Made by a program: the position numbers and the translations under genes. A model generated the notes under the pieces. That model did no database searches. It was not told the DNA's origin and saw only the letters and a program-made list of their open reading frames with translations. DNA of 64,000 nt. Source: Olsenella uli. GTDB taxonomy: Bacteria; Actinomycetota; Coriobacteriia; Coriobacteriales; Atopobiaceae. This document shows, piece by piece, positions 36,313 through 45,004 of the stretch (positions are counted from its first letter, which is position 1; each line of letters opens with the position of its first letter). Location: the NCBI RefSeq assembly GCF_901212655.1, contig NZ_CAAKON010000009.1, positions 1-64,000 of the forward strand, written 5' to 3'.

Positions 36313-39300
36313 CTACAGGGCGTCCTGGCGGAGGGTCTCCACGAGGTTCTGGGCGCGGGTGCGGCGCAGGGCGTAGGCCACGGAGAGCGCTAGCACCACG
36401 AGCGTGCCCGCCGCGGCGATGCCGATGTAGCCCCACGGCACCGCAAAGCCGAGGTCGATGAACGAGTCCTGCATGGCCCGCCACATTGCCCAGGAAACGA
36501 GCATCGCGAGCGCAAGGCCTATGGCGAGGCCGCGCCAGGCATAGCTCGCGCACTCGTAGGCGATCATGCGGCCAAAGGCTCGCTCGCCCATGCCCACGCT
36601 CCTGAGCACCGCAAACTCGCGCGTGCGCAGGATGATCGAGTTCGTGAGCGTGTTGAAGACGTTGGCCAGCGCGATGAGCATCGTGATGACGCTGAACAGG
36701 GCCACGAAGAGTTGGACGAGCTGCGTGGTGTCGATGTTTGCCTGGCGGTCTGCGGCGATGTTGTAGACGGTGCCGCTGATGGCGCCCGCGTCTCCCGCGC
36801 TCTCCGCTTTGAGGAGCGCATCCGTGCGCTTCTCGGTAGCGTCGGGGTCATCGGACGCGAGGAACGCCTGGCCATGGGCCACGCTCACGGTGCCGCCCGT
36901 TCCCGCCTCAGTGTCGGCGAGGGCGCTCATGGGCATGACCACGGCGGGGAAGGAGCCCACGGCACCGCTCGAGAGCAGCACGTTCGGGGCGTGGTCGGCG
37001 AGTGCGGAAACCTCGATGTCCTGGCTGGCTGCGCAGGCCTGCTCGGCCGGAACGTCGCGCAGGTCATAGGCGCCGCCCTCGTCCCGGGCAAGGTCGTAGC
37101 CGTCCTCGGCGATTCTGCCCCAGCGCGCCACGGGCTTGCCGTCCGCATCCTCGTAGATGCCTAGGTAGCTGTAGCCGGTGAGGTCGCCCGTGCCGGTTGG
37201 GGCGTATGGGGCGTAGGCCTTGAGCGTGCCGGCCTGCGTGTAGGGCACGAGGTCGAGGTAGCGCTGGCCGTTGTCGCTCTTGTACAGGTTGAGGCCGATG
37301 GCGCGAGGATGGGCGGGGTCCGTGAACTGGCTTGCATCGAGCCCAAGCTCGGCCACATAGGCAGCCCACGAGGCATCGTCGAGGTAGTAGACGTTGACCA
37401 TCCCCGTGTAGTCGCCGTTCGCGGCGTAGGGGGAGAGCACGTTGTCGGCAGCTCCCGGGCCACTCGCGCCGTAGCGCGAGCTGCCGGCCTCGGTCGTCCA
37501 TTCGAGGTCGAATCCGGCGACCTCCTTCATGGTTGCGATGGCATTCGCGTCAAGCATGGACGCAGGCACGATTGCCCGGGCGGAGCCGGAGAGGTACGAG
37601 CCCCTGCTTGAGGTGCCATTGGGTGCGGAGGCGTCGGCCACGAGCCTCTGGAAGCGATCGGCGAACGTGGGGGACGAGCTTAAGGCCTCGCTGTCGCTGG
37701 AGCCGTTCGCCCCCGTCGCCTCGCCACCTGCTGCCTCTGCGCCCCGCCCACCGCGTGCCGCCGAGTCGTCGACGGACGCGCTGAGCGAGACGTCCGCCTC
37801 GAGGGCACGCTCTGTCGTGGAGCCGCTGAGCCCTGCCACGGGCCGCATGTACGTGTCGAGCACGCCACAGGTCACCACGAGGGCCACCGACACGGCAAGC
37901 GACGCCACCACGATGCGGCCGCGCGAGCTCGAGCGCGTGAGGTTGCGGTGCGCCACGAGGCCGGGGACGCCAAAGGCGAGCTGGGCAAGGTGGCTGCCGA
38001 GGCCCGCGCCGCGGCGCCTGCACAGGCGTGCGAGCCTACCCTCGCGCACGGAGCTCGTCTGGCGGATGGCGTCGACGGCGCTCACGCGTCCGGCGCGTGC
38101 GGCGGGGATCCAGGCGGATACGAGCAGCGTCACGAGCGAGAGGGCGCAGGCAAGGGCCACGGCGCGCGGGTCCACCAAAAGGTCCAGGGTGCCCTCGGTG
38201 CCGAGCAGGGCCGCAAAGCCCCGCTGCGTCACCCGGAGCGTGGCGGCCGTGCCCGCGATGCCGGCGAACACGCCCATCGGGATGCCCACGACACCCAGCG
38301 CGAGAGCCTCGGCAACAACGGTGTGCCTGAGCTGCCGCTTGCTCGCGCCGACGCCGGAGAGCAGGCCAAACTGGCGCATGCGCTCGGTTACCGAGATGGC
38401 GAAGCTCGTGTAGATGAGCGAGACGGAGGCCACCATCACCACGACGGTGAGGATGGTCGCGAGCTGCCAGAGGGTGTTCCAGATGGCGCGCTCGTCGGTG
38501 AGGCCCTGGTAGCGCAGAAGGCCGTTGTGGAGCACGTAGCCGCCGGTCTCCACGCCGCTGGCGGCGAGGGTGTTGCCCCCAAGGCCAGACTTGGCATAGT
38601 CCACGCCCGTGGAGAAGAGCAGGGCCGACCACTCGTCCAGCTCACGGTAGCTCTTGAAGTCCGTGGCGAGGTAGGGGGCGGCAAAGCCGTCGTTTGCAAG
38701 GTCATTGCCGGCGGCATCGCCGTTCGCGGTATCCTCGCTCATTGGGCCGACAAGCGCCACAGGCCCGGCTGCCGAGCTGTCGAGCGCGCCCGAATAGGCC
38801 CAGTGGTTCATGATGAAGCCGATGAAGCCCACAACGGTAAAGGTGCGGCTGCGCATGTTCTCGAGCTTCTCGCTGCCGTCCTCGTAGCCGTTCTCCTCGC
38901 TTGCGTAGGCGTCGATGGCCGAGAGCCTCGTGCGGGTGCCGTCGCCAGCCGTGTGGACGCGGTCGCCCAGCTCGAGGGTCACGCTCGAGCCAATGGCGAG
39001 CGGCCCCGTGCCCGATATGCCCGCGCCGTCGGGCGTGACGCCCTCGAGGACGCGCGGCAACACGATCTCGCTCGGGTTTTGCGGCATGCGTCCGCTTGTG
39101 ACCGCGGAGACCTGCGCGAGCCCCACGTCCTCGGTGGCCTCCGTGCCCCAGGCGCTGCCGGTGCCCTTCAGCATGGACGGGAGCGACTTCACCGTGATAA
39201 GCGCGCCGGTCTTGGTCGCAACCTGGTCCGAGGGCTTTGCGCTGCCGAGCTCCCGCGCTGCCGCAAGCTCTGTGACGTGGCTGTTCGCGCGGAGCTCGGA

Positions 39301-39510
39301 GAGCTTGTGGTCACTCACGCGAGGGCTTGCGACCTGCCAGGTGCCGTCGTACTGCACTTCGCGCTGCAGGAGCCCTCCGCCGATGGAGGTGACGCTCGTG
39401 AAGATGGCCGTGATGAGCGCGCACGAGAGCGCGATGCCGATGACGGTGGCGATGGTGCGCGCCCGGTTGCGGGCAAGCGAGCGCAGCGTGAAGCGGGTGA
39501 GGATGCCCAT
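36313..39510 (-). CDS. Large FtsX-family ABC exporter permease
   Basis: The 1065-residue permease begins 'LTRFTLRSLARNRARTIATV' with the first helix. A large extracellular domain follows (about residues 40-340). Next come three helices of FtsX domain 1 ('LATILTVVVMVASVSLIYTS', 'FGLLSGVGASKRQLRHTV'), a second helix pair and a second large extracellular domain (about 560-930). The C-terminal FtsX domain 2 is 'EFAVLRSVGMGERAFGRMI' with 'YALRRTRAQNLVETLRQDAL'. This two-FtsX, two-ectodomain design is typical of Gram-positive peptide-sensing or peptide-exporting ABC systems. It pairs with the ATPase 2 bases upstream. Confidence 0.88.
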   Translation of the reverse strand: MGILTRFTLRSLARNRARTIATVIGIALSCALITAIFTSVTSIGGGLLQREVQYDGTWQVASPRVSDHKLSELRANSHVTELAAARELGSAKPSDQVATKTGALITVKSLPSMLKGTGSAWGTEATEDVGLAQVSAVTSGRMPQNPSEIVLPRVLEGVTPDGAGISGTGPLAIGSSVTLELGDRVHTAGDGTRTRLSAIDAYASEENGYEDGSEKLENMRSRTFTVVGFIGFIMNHWAYSGALDSSAAGPVALVGPMSEDTANGDAAGNDLANDGFAAPYLATDFKSYRELDEWSALLFSTGVDYAKSGLGGNTLAASGVETGGYVLHNGLLRYQGLTDERAIWNTLWQLATILTVVVMVASVSLIYTSFAISVTERMRQFGLLSGVGASKRQLRHTVVAEALALGVVGIPMGVFAGIAGTAATLRVTQRGFAALLGTEGTLDLLVDPRAVALACALSLVTLLVSAWIPAARAGRVSAVDAIRQTSSVREGRLARLCRRRGAGLGSHLAQLAFGVPGLVAHRNLTRSSSRGRIVVASLAVSVALVVTCGVLDTYMRPVAGLSGSTTERALEADVSLSASVDDSAARGGRGAEAAGGEATGANGSSDSEALSSSPTFADRFQRLVADASAPNGTSSRGSYLSGSARAIVPASMLDANAIATMKEVAGFDLEWTTEAGSSRYGASGPGAADNVLSPYAANGDYTGMVNVYYLDDASWAAYVAELGLDASQFTDPAHPRAIGLNLYKSDNGQRYLDLVPYTQAGTLKAYAPYAPTGTGDLTGYSYLGIYEDADGKPVARWGRIAEDGYDLARDEGGAYDLRDVPAEQACAASQDIEVSALADHAPNVLLSSGAVGSFPAVVMPMSALADTEAGTGGTVSVAHGQAFLASDDPDATEKRTDALLKAESAGDAGAISGTVYNIAADRQANIDTTQLVQLFVALFSVITMLIALANVFNTLTNSIILRTREFAVLRSVGMGERAFGRMIAYECASYAWRGLAIGLALAMLVSWAMWRAMQDSFIDLGFAVPWGYIGIAAAGTLVVLALSVAYALRRTRAQNLVETLRQDAL

Positions 39511-39512
39511 GG

Positions 39513-40310
39513 CTAGACCTCGATCCCACGGGCCCTGAGCTGCGCCCCAAGCTCGGTACCTGCGCGCGGGCCGTCTGGCGTGCGCTCGTGCCCGACGGGC
39601 GCCGATGCCGCCACGGTGGCGAAGCGCGTGCCGCCGCGGCGCTCGTCGCTCTGGATGCGGCCGTCCTCGATGGCGATGACGCGGTCTGCCATGAGGGCGA
39701 CGTCCTCGTCGTGCGTGATGACCACGAGCGTCTGCCCCAGCTGCCGGTTGCTGGCGCGCAAGAGGCCCATGATCTCGGCGGAGTTCTTGGAGTCGAGGTT
39801 GCCGGTGGGCTCGTCTGCCAGCACGATGGCCGGCGCGTTCATGAGGGCGCGGCCGATGGCCACGCGCTGCTGCTGGCCGCCGGAGAGCTGGTTGGGGAGG
39901 TGATGCTCGCGCCCGCTCAGGCCCAGGGACCCCACGAGCATGTCGAGGCGCTTCTGGTTGACCCTGCGGCCGTCGAGCAGCACCGGCAGCGTCATGTTCT
40001 CCACCACGTCCAGCACGGGGATGAGGTTGAAGAACTGGTAGACGAGGCCCACCTCGCGACGTCGGAAGACCGCGAGCTGCTCGTTGCCCCGGGCGTAGAT
40101 GTCCTCGCCGCCCAGGCGCACGGTGCCCTCGGTGGGGCGGTCAACGCCGCCGAGTAGGTGCATGAGCGTGGACTTGCCCGAGCCCGAGGACCCGATGATG
40201 GCCACGAACTCGCCGGTATCGAGCGAGAGCGAGACGTCGTCGAGCGCGCGCACGGCCTGCTCGCCCGTGCCGTAGACCTTGGTGAGGTGCTCTGCGGTGA
40301 GGATGCTCAT
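39513..40310 (-). CDS. ABC exporter ATP-binding protein (partner of the FtsX permease)
   Basis: The 265-residue ATPase shows Walker A '[17 protein letters not shown]', Q-loop 'VGLVYQFFNLIPVLDVVENM', signature 'LSGGQQQRVAIGRAL', Walker B '[20 protein letters not shown]' and H-loop 'VVITHDEDVALMAD'. It is close to the BceA/LolD subgroup. ATG 40310 follows AAAGGAGC. An inverted repeat and a hairpin occupy the gap before it, so it may have its own promoter apart from the kinase. Confidence 0.92.
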   Translation of the reverse strand: MSILTAEHLTKVYGTGEQAVRALDDVSLSLDTGEFVAIIGSSGSGKSTLMHLLGGVDRPTEGTVRLGGEDIYARGNEQLAVFRRREVGLVYQFFNLIPVLDVVENMTLPVLLDGRRVNQKRLDMLVGSLGLSGREHHLPNQLSGGQQQRVAIGRALMNAPAIVLADEPTGNLDSKNSAEIMGLLRASNRQLGQTLVVITHDEDVALMADRVIAIEDGRIQSDERRGGTRFATVAASAPVGHERTPDGPRAGTELGAQLRARGIEV

Positions 40311-40414
40311 GGGGCTCCTTTTGGTTGCGCCCCGCCGCCGCGGCGGGGCGGGGGATTGGTCCCTTGTGCCGACATCCATGGTGACGCCTCGGCCTTGCTC
40401 CAGCCTGACCGCTT

Positions 40415-40432
40415 CGTGACGGTTCTGTCACG
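40415..40432. promoter_or_regulatory. Operator-like inverted repeat CGTGAC-N6-GTCACG
   Basis: A perfect 6-bp inverted repeat with a 6-base spacer, 105 bases upstream of the ABC ATPase start. Between it and the gene lies the GC-rich palindrome at about 40325-40348. It may bind a regulator; which one is unknown. Confidence 0.4.
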
Positions 40433-40584
40433 CGGGCGAGTGCGCCCTCGCGCGTGGCTGCTTTGACGGGCGGCGTCGGTGCGCACCTTGGCGCAGGTTT
40501 GCGCCCTGTGCTTGTCTTCGGCGGTGTGCCCCGGCGCCCCTGGTACCGTTGCCCCGTGCGCCGCCTGTCGAGGCCTCGCCCCCT

Positions 40585-40604
40585 CGGCCCCTGGCATCAG
40601 GGGC
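40585..40604 (-). terminator. Hairpin after the histidine kinase gene
   Basis: GGCCCCTG (40585-40592) and CAGGGGCC (40597-40604) pair perfectly with a GCAT loop, 47 bases beyond the kinase stop. There is no U tract, so it may only partly separate kinase and exporter transcripts. Confidence 0.5.
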
Positions 40605-40650
40605 CCCAGATGCGGGCATGGGTTGGCCGAGATCCTCGCTCCCTTGCCTC

Positions 40651-41736
40651 CTACACCACGGCCTTGAAGAAGGTGATGTCGAAGCGCGCGCCGGTGATGT
40701 TGCCGTTCGCGTCGATGACGTTACCTGCGGTGATGCGACCATCCTGAGCCGTGATGAGGCTCTGTGCCAGCGAGAGGCCGATGCCCACGCCGCCGGGGCT
40801 CACGTCCGACGGGTCCGAGGCGCCGCCGCGGTAGAAGCGCTCGAACACGTGGGGGAGGTCTGCCTCGGCGATGCCGGGACCCGTGTCGGTGACGGTGATG
40901 CGGCAGGCCAGGGCGTCCTCGCTGGTCTCGACGCGCACGACGCCGCCCTCGGGCGTGTGTTCCAGGCAGTTCTTGAGTACGTTCTCGAGCGCCTCGCGCA
41001 TCCAGGCCGCGTCACCCGTGAAGCTTGTCCCGGACTGCGATGCCTTCTCGAGGCGCACACCCGCCAGCTCGAGGTGGATGGCCAGGGGCTCCGCTGCCTC
41101 GTCCACCAGGGCGACGACGTCGACCGGCGCGCTCTGCAGGTGCACGGCGCCCGCGTCGATGCGAGCGAGCTTGAGCAGGGCCTCCACGAGCCACTGGACC
41201 TGCGTGAGCAGACGCTCGCTCGTGCGTAGGTGCTCGAGCGCCTCGGCAAGAGCGGGGGAGCCTTCGCAGCAGGCCGCCTCGAATGAGGCCGCCTGCTTGG
41301 CCACCAACTCCTTGCGAGCGAGCGCCAGTGTGAGCCCAAGCGAGGTGAGCGGGGTCCTGAGCTGGTGCGATATGTCTGCGAGCGAGTCTGCGAGGGATGC
41401 CTTCTCGCGCGCAAGCTCCTCGGCGGTGAGCGTGAGGCGGGTCAGGGCCTTGTCCACCTCGCTTGCAAGGATGGCCAGCTCGCCCTCGTTCATGTCTGCA
41501 AGGCTGACGGTGCGGCCTGCATGCAGGGCCTCGTCCACCCGCTCCGCCATGCGGGCGAGCGCGCGCTGGCGCCTGAGCGTGAGCGCGAGGAAGGCACCCA
41601 TGACGATGCCGCCGCAGAGCAGGATCGCCACGGCTCCCCATGCGTCGCCCAGTGCGAGGAAGACGCAGCTGCCCGCAAGCACGACAGCCGCGGAGACGGC
41701 GACCGTCCACCTGAGCTCTCGGTCCCTCATCAGCAC
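40651..41736 (-). CDS. Two-component sensor histidine kinase
   Basis: The 361-residue kinase has two N-terminal helices (about residues 10-52) with almost no extracellular loop and then a HAMP-like linker. The H-box is 'LADISHQLRTPLTSLGLTLA', the N-box 'NVLKNCLEHTPEGG', and the G-boxes are 'TVTDTGPGIAEADLPHVFER' and 'GGVGIGLSLAQSLI'. The tiny sensor loop is typical of intramembrane-sensing kinases that take their signal from a partner ABC transporter, which fits the exporter genes downstream. The start at 41736 is GTG behind GGGGGGAG; an ATG two codons later is also possible. Confidence 0.92.
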   Translation of the reverse strand: MLMRDRELRWTVAVSAAVVLAGSCVFLALGDAWGAVAILLCGGIVMGAFLALTLRRQRALARMAERVDEALHAGRTVSLADMNEGELAILASEVDKALTRLTLTAEELAREKASLADSLADISHQLRTPLTSLGLTLALARKELVAKQAASFEAACCEGSPALAEALEHLRTSERLLTQVQWLVEALLKLARIDAGAVHLQSAPVDVVALVDEAAEPLAIHLELAGVRLEKASQSGTSFTGDAAWMREALENVLKNCLEHTPEGGVVRVETSEDALACRITVTDTGPGIAEADLPHVFERFYRGGASDPSDVSPGGVGIGLSLAQSLITAQDGRITAGNVIDANGNITGARFDITFFKAVV

Positions 41737-41753
41737 GGCGCTCCCCCCCTCTC

Positions 41754-41784
41754 ATGAGTCAGTCTGCCGTCTACTTTGACTCAT
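41754..41784. promoter_or_regulatory. Inverted repeat ATGAGTCA-N15-TGACTCAT, copy 2
   Basis: Half-sites at 41754-41761 and 41777-41784, the same as copy 1 at 36255-36285 with identical 15-base spacing. It lies 17 bases upstream of the histidine kinase start, in the 153-base gap after the response regulator gene. Confidence 0.6.
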
Positions 41785-41889
41785 CGAGTGCTGGTTTTGG
41801 ACGAGGCTCCATCTCCTGGTTCCGGCCCACGCTTTCCTATCTTTGCGCCGCCCGGCCACGGCTTGCATTTTGCCTATCCTCTCCGGCGT

Positions 41890-42711
41890 TCAGTCGCAGA
41901 CCTTGTAGCCCAGGCCGCGTACGGTGGTGATGAGTTTGGGGTGTGCCGGGTCGTCCTCGATCTTGTCACGCAGCCGCTTGATGTAGACCGAGAGCGTGTT
42001 CTCCTCGATGTAAGCGCCGGCATCCTCCCAGAGGGCATCGCGCACCATGTCGCGCGTCACGAGCTTGCCGTGGTTGCCGACAAGTAGCAGGAGCAGCTTG
42101 TACTCGAGCGCGGAGAGCGCGAGCTCCCGGCCGTTTCGCGTGACACGGGCGCGGGCGGGGTCGATTTCGAGCGGCCCAAGCCTGATGGAGCGCCGCTCGG
42201 GTTGGGAACGGCGCAGGACCACCGCGATGCGTGCCAGGAGCTCGCGCGGGCGAAAGGGCTTGGCCACGTAGTCGTCCGCGCCCATGGTGAGGCCGGTGAC
42301 CGTGTTGAACTCGTCACCCGAGGCGGTGAGGAAGATGACGGGCGTCTTGGGGCTTGCCTGCTTTATGGCGTTGCAGACGGCAAACCCGTTGCCCTGGGCA
42401 AGGGTGACGTCGAGCAGCACGAGGTCGTAGGGACAGAGGTTGCCGCCAGAGCGGCGAGCGTGGACCTGCGGGCAACTGACGGAGGCTGCCGGATTCGCTG
42501 CGGCGGGCCTAGGGTTGCTGCCATGGGCGCTCGATGTGGGGGAGGCCGTATTGTCACGCGTGCTTGGGCCGCGGGAAGGCGTGTTGCCGCATGTCCTGGC
42601 GATGGCCTCGTCCTGCGTGGCGCAGGAATCCACCTCGAAGCCCTCGCCCTCGAGTAGCTCCGAGAGCGTGGACGTGATGATGGGGTCGTCCTCTACCAAT
42701 AGAATGCGCAT
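41890..42711 (-). CDS. OmpR-family response regulator with an insertion in the receiver domain
   Basis: The 273-residue regulator starts 'MRILLVEDDPIITSTLSELL' and has 'YDLVLLDVTLAQGNGF' with the phospho-accepting Asp at about residue 101, 'VIFLTASGD', 'GADDYVAKPF' and a C-terminal winged helix ending 'KLITTVRGLGYKVCD'. In ordinary receivers that Asp is near 51-54. Here about 48 extra residues, low-complexity and rich in Ser, Thr, Pro, Asn and Ala (residues 41-91), sit before the third strand. ATG 42711 is chosen because the receiver starts there; an ATG at 42735 is possible. It probably controls the kinase and exporters downstream. Confidence 0.9.
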   Translation of the reverse strand: MRILLVEDDPIITSTLSELLEGEGFEVDSCATQDEAIARTCGNTPSRGPSTRDNTASPTSSAHGSNPRPAAANPAASVSCPQVHARRSGGNLCPYDLVLLDVTLAQGNGFAVCNAIKQASPKTPVIFLTASGDEFNTVTGLTMGADDYVAKPFRPRELLARIAVVLRRSQPERRSIRLGPLEIDPARARVTRNGRELALSALEYKLLLLLVGNHGKLVTRDMVRDALWEDAGAYIEENTLSVYIKRLRDKIEDDPAHPKLITTVRGLGYKVCD

Positions 42712-42761
42712 GAATGCAGGTCCGTTCGTAATCATGCGGACGCTCGCTGTGTGGAGCGCCT

Positions 42762-43673
42762 CTACTCCTCCAGTGCGGCGCAGAGGGCGTCGAGCAGGGC
42801 CACGGCCAGCATCTGCGCGTCGTTCGTGGTGAACGTACCGTCGTAGGTGGGGTCGTTCGGCAGCTCGACGCGCACCACGGGCGGCTTCCTGCGCGAGCTC
42901 TCGATGGCCGTGCGCAGGCGAAGCGCGAGATCGTCACCCTCACCCATGGAAACGTTGACGACGTTGGAGACCGCCGGTCGCGGCGTGGTGGCCAGCACGA
43001 AGACCGCGAGGTCGCCGTCCTCGGCGCCGTCGACGGAGTCCACGAGGCGCAGGCCCGTCTTCTCCGAGGTGGCCGTGGCGATGTTCCAAAGGCGACCGGC
43101 CACGTTGCGGGAGATGGGGTCCTCTGCGGTGATGGCGAGCTGGGCCTCCTCCAGCACGAGCGCGGCTCGGGCAAAGCCCATGGGGCCCTGCGGGTGCGGG
43201 CCGGCAGCGGGCTTGCCGGCCCAGACGTGGCGCAGGCGCTCGAGGGCATCGAAGGTGTCGGAGAACGCGATGCCGTCGGCCAGCATGCCCACGTTCTCCT
43301 GGAACAGCTTCACCGCGGCCTCGGTGTGCACGCCGTAGTATCCGTCCTCCTCGCCGCAGGAGAAGCCCAGCACGTTGAGGGCCTTCTGCAGACAGCGCAC
43401 GTCGTTGCCGTGGAAGTTGGGGAGGCGCAGGTAGAGCGTTCGGTCTCCCATTTGGTAGCACTCGTCCACCAGCACGGACCAGCATGCGGTGTCCACCTCG
43501 GTGGAGACGGGCAGGCCGTGCTCCACGCGGAAGCGGGCGACGGCGTTGGAGGTCGAGGAGCCAAAGCTGCTGCTCGTGCGCTCTGCCTCGTCAATCTCGT
43601 AGCCGAGCGACGCCAGACGCTCCTGAACGTCCTCGACGACCGCTCCCGTCATGCCCTCGCGAATCGAATCCAT
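42762..43673 (-). CDS. Protein with two peptidoglycan-binding domains and a C-terminal domain (CwlM-like)
   Basis: The 303-residue protein has two PG_binding_1 modules: residues about 1-65 ('GAVVEDVQERLASLGYEID', 'NAVARFRVEHGL') and 75-140 ('GNDVRCLQKALNVLGFSCG', 'AAVKLFQENVGM'). A C-terminal region follows with 'DLAVFVLATTPRPAVSNVVN' and 'DDLALRLRTAI'. Its order resembles actinobacterial CwlM (two binding domains plus an amidase_3 fold), but the amidase zinc ligands are not visible, so it may be regulatory. No signal peptide is seen. ATG 43673 or TTG 43685 could start it. It lies 50 bases upstream of the response regulator. Confidence 0.7.
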   Translation of the reverse strand: MDSIREGMTGAVVEDVQERLASLGYEIDEAERTSSSFGSSTSNAVARFRVEHGLPVSTEVDTACWSVLVDECYQMGDRTLYLRLPNFHGNDVRCLQKALNVLGFSCGEEDGYYGVHTEAAVKLFQENVGMLADGIAFSDTFDALERLRHVWAGKPAAGPHPQGPMGFARAALVLEEAQLAITAEDPISRNVAGRLWNIATATSEKTGLRLVDSVDGAEDGDLAVFVLATTPRPAVSNVVNVSMGEGDDLALRLRTAIESSRRKPPVVRVELPNDPTYDGTFTTNDAQMLAVALLDALCAALEE

Positions 43674-43734
43674 TGGTAGCACCAATCTCGTTAGTTGCTG
43701 AACACCGTAGTAGTATGCCCTACCTCGCGCGCTG

Positions 43735-43873
43735 CGTGCGCCGAAAGGACGGGAGCCACAGGCTTGGCGGACTCCGAGCCGGCCCTGGACCTCTTCCCGT
43801 GTCTGGGGGCGGGCCCTTTTCGCGACCGGTGAGATAGACCCCGTGCTATCTGCTACGTGCGCCGAAAGGACGG
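43735..43873. repeat. 18-bp direct repeat, two copies 121 bases apart
   Basis: CGTGCGCCGAAAGGACGG occurs exactly at 43735-43752 and 43856-43873, in the gap between the polyprenyl synthase gene and the peptidoglycan-binding protein gene. The sequence between contains no gene. The cause is unknown. Confidence 0.8.
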
Positions 43874-43883
43874 CGGCGCGTCC

Positions 43884-44921
43884 TTAGTGGTCCCTCTGCA
43901 CGAAGAAGTCCGCCATCGAGAGCAGGAGGTCGCGCGCCTCGGGCGTGATGAGGCCGCATGTGCAGAGGGCGGCAGCCTGCTCCTTGGCCGCGTCGGCCTC
44001 GGCGTGCGCGAGCTTTTGGCAATGCGCGATGCCGCCGCCGTCCTCGAGCAGTCCCACGGCACGCGCGAGCTCGGTCTCGCTCGTGGTGCCGCTCTCGAGC
44101 AGGCGCACGAGCTCGGAGCGCCCCTCCTCGCCCAGGTTTGCGAGGGCCCATACCACGGCCAGCGTGCGCTTGCCCTCGGTGATGTCGCTTCTGAAGTCCT
44201 TGCCCTGTGCAGCGGCGTTGCCCACGAGGTTCAGCAGGTCGTCCTGAATCTGGAAGGCGATGCCGGCATGACGCCCCAGCTCGATGAGCCCGCGCGCCGC
44301 GTCTGGTCCGGCGCCGCCTGCGAGCGCGCCGATGTAGAGCGGCGAGGCCACCGTGTACCAGGCCGTCTTGCTCGTGACCATGTAGAGGTAGTCGGCAGCC
44401 GTGACGTCCCAGCGGCCGTCGCGCGCCCAGCCCAGGTCCAACGCCTGGCCCTCGAGGGTGTGGCGCTCCATGCGCACGAGCTCGGAGAGCACGGCCAGGC
44501 GCTGGCTCTCGCTCAGCCGCTCGTCTGCGAGCACCACCTCGAAGACCTGCGTGAGCGCCAGGTCTCCCATGTTGGTGGCCACGCCCACGCCCTCCTTGAG
44601 GTAGAGGCAGGGCTCTCCGCGGCGCAGCTCGCTCTCGTCGGCGATGTCGTCGTGGATGAGCGCGGCGCTCTGGAAGAGCTCGATGGCCACGCCGGCCGAG
44701 AGCGCGTCCTCGGCGGTGCCGCCCACGGCCTCGGCGCCCAGCAGCGCCAGCACGGGGCGCACGCGCTTGCCGCCGCCCTCGGTGAAGCGGGCGAGTGGGG
44801 CGTAGAGGTAGCGATCGAGGTCGGCGCCCGGGGTGCCGTCCGTGAGCGGGGAGGCGGCCGCGCGGGCGAGCGCGGCGTCTACCAGGGGGAGCTTCTCGCG
44901 CAGGTAGGCTGTGAACGACAT
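43884..44921 (-). CDS. Trans-type polyprenyl diphosphate synthase
   Basis: The 345-residue isoprenoid synthase condenses isopentenyl diphosphate onto an allylic primer. It has 'GGGKRVRPVLALLGAEAVGG', the first Asp-rich motif in 'FQSAALIHDDIADESELRRG' (DDxxD) and 'GIAFQIQDDLLNLVG' as the second motif. The latter is DDLLN, with Asn at the last place. 'GKDFRSDITEGKRTLAVVWA' completes the site. The residues before the first motif suggest a medium or long-chain product such as that for menaquinone, but chain length is not certain. AAAGG precedes ATG 44921. Confidence 0.9.
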   Translation of the reverse strand: MSFTAYLREKLPLVDAALARAAASPLTDGTPGADLDRYLYAPLARFTEGGGKRVRPVLALLGAEAVGGTAEDALSAGVAIELFQSAALIHDDIADESELRRGEPCLYLKEGVGVATNMGDLALTQVFEVVLADERLSESQRLAVLSELVRMERHTLEGQALDLGWARDGRWDVTAADYLYMVTSKTAWYTVASPLYIGALAGGAGPDAARGLIELGRHAGIAFQIQDDLLNLVGNAAAQGKDFRSDITEGKRTLAVVWALANLGEEGRSELVRLLESGTTSETELARAVGLLEDGGGIAHCQKLAHAEADAAKEQAAALCTCGLITPEARDLLLSMADFFVQRDH

Positions 44922-45004
44922 GAAAGACCTTTCGACGCACGTGGTTCGTCGCACATGGGACGCCCCCTCACCGTTGCCGGTGCGGGGGCGCCAGGGATCT
45001 CGAT

